Source: Amycolatopsis balhimycina FH 1894
GTDB taxonomy: Bacteria; Actinomycetota; Actinomycetes; Mycobacteriales; Pseudonocardiaceae
DNA: 64,000 nt
NCBI RefSeq assembly: GCF_000384295.1
Contig: NZ_KB913037.1
Span: forward strand, 8,247,533-8,311,532
Direction of reading: 5' to 3'
Each line of letters opens with the position of its first letter. Positions within the stretch are counted from its first letter, which is position 1. A program made the position numbers and the translations under genes. The notes beneath the pieces were generated by a model, which did not search any database, was not told the DNA's origin, and saw only the letters and a list, made by a program, of their open reading frames with translations. Below, one piece after another: positions 63,401 to 64,000 of this stretch.

Positions 63401-64000
63401 CGCGGACCGCCGTCGAGCACCAGCTGGTGGCGATCTGGTCCGAGGTGCTCGGCAACGACCGCATCGGCGTCGAGGACAACTTCTTCGGCCTCGGCGGCGA
63501 CTCGATCCTCAGCATCCAGGTGGTCGCCCAGGCCCGCCAGGCAGGCCTGCGGCTCACCTCACGCGACATCTTCCTGCACCAGACCATCGCCGGGCTCGCG
63601 ACCGCGGTGCAGACCGCCGCCGTCCACGCCCCGGCGGCGGGACCGGTCACCGGCCCGGCGCCCCTCACCCCGATCCAGCACTGGTTCTTCGCCACCCACG
63701 GGCCGCTGGCTCACTTCACGATGTCGCAGCTGCTGGAACTGCCCGCCGACGTCGACCAGCAGGCACTGCGGACCGCCCTCGACGCCGTCGTCGCCCACCA
63801 CGAGGCACTGCGGACCCGGTTCTTCACCGTCGACGGCCGGTGGCGGCAGGAAGTCACGCCGGCCGCGCCGACCGGGATCCTGCGGATCCGGGACCTGTCC
63901 TCGTTCGGTGACGCCGGGCAGCGCGCCGGCATCGAGGCCGCCGCCGCGCAGGTGCGCGCCGGGCTGGAAGTCACCACCGGCGAACTCGCCGGCGCGGCGC
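60427..64000 (+). CDS. Second NRPS, C-A-T-E... (leaves window at right edge)
   Basis: About 1191 codons are visible. An N-terminal helical stretch (SRIDALPAELRETLKRRLAGR) probably docks on the end of the first NRPS. Condensation follows with HHVVTDG (from H174), LCL type, consistent with a non-epimerised donor from the upstream fifth module. Adenylation spans about 470-960; I read the code as DTEDMGFVDK, whose acidic residues suggest a basic amino acid (inference). Carrier Ser1026 comes next, then the first ~110 residues of an epimerase (LTPIQHWFFATHG, VVAHHEALRTRF). Further modules and any thioesterase lie outside. The ATG at 60427 follows GAGGAAACGG, 51 bases after the hydrolase. Confidence 0.95.
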   Translation, partial: MTTSRKSRIDALPAELRETLKRRLAGRAERTDVIGKAPREHALPLSFAQRRLWFLDEFRPGDAEYNSAVALRLTGPLDTGALTGALARLVARHESLRTTIDDTGGTPVQVVHAAPEIPVRTVDLTTDPALRPADLDEVLETEYGRSFDLRRGPLVRLLLVRVAEEHHVLLITAHHVVTDGESMGILVGELGTLYAAAVRGEPAELPEPAVQYADFAVWQRNRLAGPALDRHLAYWTTQLAGVEPLDLPSDRPRPAVRTTAGAVHRFSVPAEVASGLAELARLHDTTLYTVLVAACQVLLARYTGRTDIAVGTVVSGRNRPELQRTVGFFVDTVVIRSTVDRTTPFGTFLDAVRTTVLESFEHAEAPFEKLVEALRLDRDPSRTPLFDTMVLLHGSPGGQPDFAGLTAEPVEVARRAANFDLTVEFQPSTDALEGSLEYNTDLFDERTAVALGEHLTVLLTAIADGAHRPIGELPLLTGAERHRLLTEGHGPELDVPATTLTELFESQAQRSPDETALVAGDIALSFAELNALANRLARHLVSLGAGPERVVALALPRTAEAIIAFLAVLKAGAVYLPIDPALPADRKDLLLRDAGASVLLDTPEIVAALGEYSAADLTDADRVAPLRPDNTAYVIYTSGSTGRPKGVAVPYRNLTNLLFNHRNDFAAPGRRLRVALTATLSFDTSLEGPLLMADGHELHLIGDDVRLDAHALVDHIAEHRIDFLDLTPTYLRRLIPAGLLTDPRHRPKILMLGGEALDDTLWHELAGAEVTVAHNFYGPTEYTVDAVSGRVGETARPVLGRPLANTRAYVVDQDLRPVPAGVPGELCLAGAQLARGYLGRPGRTAGSFVANPFGEPGERMYRTGDRVRWTADGQLEYLGRLDDQVKIRGFRVEPGEVEAALVRLPEVTAAVVVANRPDGGHARLVAYVVGADPVPPTADELRAALRATLPDYLVPSAFVPIDAVPLTPQGKVDRRALPAPDAPADGQAYVPARTAVEHQLVAIWSEVLGNDRIGVEDNFFGLGGDSILSIQVVAQARQAGLRLTSRDIFLHQTIAGLATAVQTAAVHAPAAGPVTGPAPLTPIQHWFFATHGPLAHFTMSQLLELPADVDQQALRTALDAVVAHHEALRTRFFTVDGRWRQEVTPAAPTGILRIRDLSSFGDAGQRAGIEAAAAQVRAGLEVTTGELAGAA

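Noticed and set aside
40977..64000. Single cluster joining the minus-strand hybrid operon and the plus-strand NRPS
   Set aside because: Ten kilobases of ordinary genes (phosphatases, LacI, MarR/P450, AKR/TetR) and opposite strands separate them, and each has its own release enzyme; one joint product is not supported.

Overview
The window is very GC-rich actinobacterial DNA. Frequent GTG and TTG starts, an Lsr2 nucleoid protein, a SARP regulator, many one-component regulators and two large assembly-line loci fit a Pseudonocardiaceae-type filamentous actinomycete. Amycolatopsis is the best guess from overall style, not proven by any marker gene here.

Region 1 (1-11.9 kb, accessory and housekeeping): the start of a TetR regulator; a class III cyclase-like protein next to a divergent gene of unknown family, with a perfect palindrome in between; an SDR and divergent LysR; a decayed aminoglycoside phosphotransferase; an ECF sigma factor with a zinc-finger anti-sigma-like gene; a PGM1-type ATP-grasp peptide ligase paired with an MFS exporter; an AlkX/YcaQ-type DNA glycosylase behind a cation:proton antiporter.

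Region 2 (12-31 kb, minus strand): a compact biosynthetic operon that apparently runs from a SARP activator through an FAD oxidoreductase, a small four-helix membrane protein, a zinc-ribbon/FHA protein, a free-standing adenylating ligase that overlaps an ectoine-synthase-like (EctC) cupin, a membrane-anchored beta-propeller protein, a 3194-residue C-A-T-KS-AT-DH-cMT-KR-T-TE hybrid NRPS-PKS and a PhyH-family Fe/2-oxoglutarate enzyme. An EamA exporter lies behind a strong hairpin. The PhyH protein has His-Gln-Gly where dioxygenases have His-x-Asp, the change that marks non-haem iron halogenases. An EctC homologue without EctA/EctB and a KR with two of its catalytic residues replaced make this the best candidate here for an undescribed pathway.

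Region 3 (31-40.3 kb): Lsr2, a Tat-exported PAP2 phosphatase overlapping a secreted endonuclease/phosphatase-fold protein with a lectin-like tail, a LacI-type sensor lacking its DNA-binding domain, a MarR-P450 pair, and an aldo/keto reductase divergent from a TetR gene whose promoter holds two tandem operators.

Region 4 (40.9-64 kb, plus strand): a second, probably separate NRPS cluster: a five-module 5.9k-residue synthetase (A-T, C-A-T-E three times, C-A-T), an MbtH protein, a penicillin-binding-protein-type serine hydrolase that probably releases and cyclises the peptide in trans, and a second NRPS (C-A-T-E...) that leaves the window. Three consecutive epimerising modules predict a D-rich peptide. 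The third A domain carries an in-frame 63-bp hairpin insertion with a TCAC target duplication.

Intergenic palindromes built around TGAATGASTCATTCA or a relative occur three times, and the 10-mer CCACWGTGGA recurs across the window. I found no tRNA, rRNA, CRISPR array or transposase gene by reading.
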